From assembly GCA_902770835.1 (NCBI GenBank), contig CACXUM010000005.1:78419-142418 (forward strand): a stretch of 64,000 bases of DNA. The letters run 5' to 3'. The notes below the pieces were generated by a model. That model did not search any database. It was given only the letters and a program-made list of their open reading frames with translations, and was not told where the DNA came from. Numbering within the stretch: the first letter of the stretch is position 1; each line of letters starts with the position of its first letter. Both the position numbers and the translations under genes were made by a program. Positions 62,274 to 64,000 of this stretch are shown here, in pieces. The DNA is from an uncultured Bacteroidia bacterium. GTDB taxonomy: Bacteria; Bacteroidota; Bacteroidia; Bacteroidales; F082.

Positions 62274-64000
62274 TTATCTAATAATAGTGATGCGCTTTGT
62301 GGTTTCTCCGTTGACAGTGGAGATGCGCACCATGTAGACACCAGTCTCGACATGGCTGAGGTTGACATCAACAGACTCGCCTTGGCAATTCATCTCATAC
62401 ACTTTCTGTCCCATCGTGTTGAATACCGTCACATGATTGAGTCCTTCGCCCTCGATGGTGAACTGGCTCGTGGTAGGATTCGGGAAGACCGACACGCTGT
62501 TGGCTTCCAATTCGTTGACTGCATCAGCGGAATAGTAAACCTTGATGAAGAACTGGTTGTTGTCGTATTTCCAGTAGGCCGGTGCGGAAGTGCAATCCAA
62601 GTCGGCATAGTAGGCGTAGAGTTTGTAGTAGTAATCGCCTTCCTGATTGGCCGAGTTGTCGGTGTAGGAAGTGGCCGAGGCACTCAGCAACTTGATTCTT
62701 TGGTAGGTGTCGTTCTCGCCGAACTTTCTGAAGAGATAGTAGCCCGAAAGTCCATCCGCAGGTTCAGGTTTCTCCCATTTCAACTTAATCTTGTAGGCAT
62801 TGCCAGTGTATTCAAAGTCGATGTCGGTCGGGGCATAGCAGGCACCAGCCGTGGCGCACGACTCATTGGAATAGAAGCCGTTTTCGCCGCCGTCGTAGAG
62901 GTAACCCACAACATAGCAGTGACCACCCACGGGAGCATTTTCGTCAACGAAGGAAGTGCCTTCTGGGATGAGGCGATGGAAGAGGCCGTCGCGGTAGACC
63001 GTGTAGCCGTAGCCTTCAACGCCGCTGATGCCGTCCCAAGAAACATTGATGTTGTTGGGGTTTTCTTCATCGACAAGGGCAACCACATTGCTCGGGATGC
63101 CGTCGCCAATACCATTGCCGCAGCTGTTGTTGCCTTGGTAGAAAATGCCCTCTTCAAGTTCGTCGGAAGAGCCTGAATAGGTGTAAACGGCATTGTTGTT
63201 CGAGTCCTTGATGGTGAATGACATATTGAAGACAGCACCGTAGGTTTGGGCAGTCCAGCCAATCGAAATGCGACCAAGAGGCATATCGACGGGGATGTTC
63301 TGGATGCTCGAATTGGTAGTGGTGATTTGGGCAAACTCCGTTCCGGAAGCATTATAGAGGTGAATCATACCGCCACGGAAACCGTTCATGGCAGCCTGCG
63401 AGATTTGAACCGTCCAGCCGCAGGTGGGGCCGAAACTGACGGCGTTTTGGTAAGTCATCTTGCCGTGCATTCCATTGTAAACAACATAAACAGCATAATT
63501 GAAGGCATCGAAACGCGGGACGCTATTGTCCGTGATTGTCATGGTGGCACCGGGCGTGACATTTTCCTCAGTGTAGACCACCTCGCCGTTTCTGGTAACC
63601 ACAACGCGATCGATGGTTGGCATAGTGACATTGGTCAACGTCTTGGTAGGATTGACCCATGTGAGTTGGGCCGAAAGTTCGTTGTTAGGAGCAGGCGTAA
63701 TCGAGAAGTTGGTAGGAGCCTGAGGCGTGTTGTCGTAAACCGACGAAGGCACAAAGTTGAAGATGGCGCCGTCGCCCGAGTTGTAGTCGATGGCATCGAA
63801 GTCGAACCAGCCGTCGCCACTGCCACCCCAACCCCAATTGTAGTGGTAAAGGTTGGCATCATTGTAGCCGTCGCAAACGAAAGCGTGACCACCGTCAGGG
63901 CTTTGACCGGCATAATACAGCGGCCAACCCATGTCGAAAGACTCTTTCAGTTTGTTGGCCCAGTTCTCGTAACTGAAGTTGTCCCTTGAATGTAACGCAG
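62274..64000 (-). CDS. C10 (streptopain-like) cysteine peptidase with T9SS sorting domain (5' end beyond window)
   Basis: About 575 codons are visible; the start and the catalytic cysteine lie to the right of the window. The catalytic-histidine segment GGHAFVCDGYND and the following YHYNWGWGGSGDGWF are characteristic of family C10. Then come beta-sandwich regions, including two fibronectin type III-like units (one spanning roughly plus-strand 62.6-62.85 kb). The last 75 residues form a T9SS type A sorting domain (VFPNPTTSQFTIEG, then GVYMVRISTVNGE). It would be exported by T9SS like the 7499-aa protein. The only ATG near the edge (63932) is internal to the catalytic domain and is not the start. 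Confidence 0.9.
   Translation of the reverse strand, partial: ALHSRDNFSYENWANKLKESFDMGWPLYYAGQSPDGGHAFVCDGYNDANLYHYNWGWGGSGDGWFDFDAIDYNSGDGAIFNFVPSSVYDNTPQAPTNFSITPAPNNELSAQLTWVNPTKTLTNVTMPTIDRVVVTRNGEVVYTEENVTPGATMTITDNSVPRFDAFNYAVYVVYNGMHGKMTYQNAVSFGPTCGWTVQISQAAMNGFRGGMIHLYNASGTEFAQITTTNSSIQNIPVDMPLGRISIGWTAQTYGAVFNMSFTIKDSNNNAVYTYSGSSDELEEGIFYQGNNSCGNGIGDGIPSNVVALVDEENPNNINVSWDGISGVEGYGYTVYRDGLFHRLIPEGTSFVDENAPVGGHCYVVGYLYDGGENGFYSNESCATAGACYAPTDIDFEYTGNAYKIKLKWEKPEPADGLSGYYLFRKFGENDTYQRIKLLSASATSYTDNSANQEGDYYYKLYAYYADLDCTSAPAYWKYDNNQFFIKVYYSADAVNELEANSVSVFPNPTTSQFTIEGEGLNHVTVFNTMGQKVYEMNCQGESVDVNLSHVETGVYMVRISTVNGETTKRITIIR

Overview
The window looks like chromosome of a Bacteroidales bacterium (Bacteroidota). 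The evidence is internal. Most transcription units begin with the Bacteroidota -7 box TAnnTTTG a short way before an ATG, with no obvious Shine-Dalgarno sequence. Two proteins end in type A C-terminal sorting domains of the type IX secretion system (T9SS). The YidC, DUF3667, TrkH and giant secreted-protein families are also typical of this group. The species cannot be named from the sequence.

Left part (1-15.2 kb): a type I restriction-modification locus (hsdR then hsdM, running off the left edge), a DUF3667 membrane protein, a TrkH potassium transporter, a DUF2750 protein coupled to yidC, a three-gene operon of two small DUF4160/DUF2442 proteins and a BadF/NagK-like kinase, divergent speA, a DUF234-type ATPase gene lying exactly between two 40-bp direct repeats, and a long-chain acyl-CoA ligase with a clear terminator.

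Centre (15.2-49.1 kb): more than half of the window is one minus-strand transcription unit, read from 49.04 kb down to 15.22 kb. It encodes exported proteins built from short [VI][FY]GGG repeats, probably stacked beta-solenoid rungs. In order: a 1468-aa protein; a second gene now split into three pieces by a frameshift (near 43235) and an in-frame TAA (38659-38661); a 7499-aa giant with a T9SS sorting domain; and an 84-aa exported protein whose C-terminus looks like a sorting tail. Gaps between genes are 9-17 bases. Only the giant carries a recognisable T9SS signal. The giant contains superrepeats of about 1.4 kb, a 77-base perfect internal repeat, and an internal copy of the module that ends gene 2, as if two ancestral genes had fused. 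A run of eight G and a perfect palindrome lie upstream of its promoter. This operon is the most unusual feature of the window.

Right part (49.3-64 kb): an EamA transporter, a lipoprotein-arcC-endonuclease/phosphatase cluster, an AAA-ATPase/PD-(D/E)XK protein whose 3' end overlaps a P-type calcium ATPase, a TerB-like protein of unknown role, peptidase E, tRNA-Arg(ACG) and tRNA-Glu(CTC) with a terminator-like hairpin between them, thyA-folA, an M15 peptidase, and a C10 (streptopain-like) cysteine peptidase with a T9SS tail that runs off the right edge.

All assignments come from reading motifs by eye; no database search was run.
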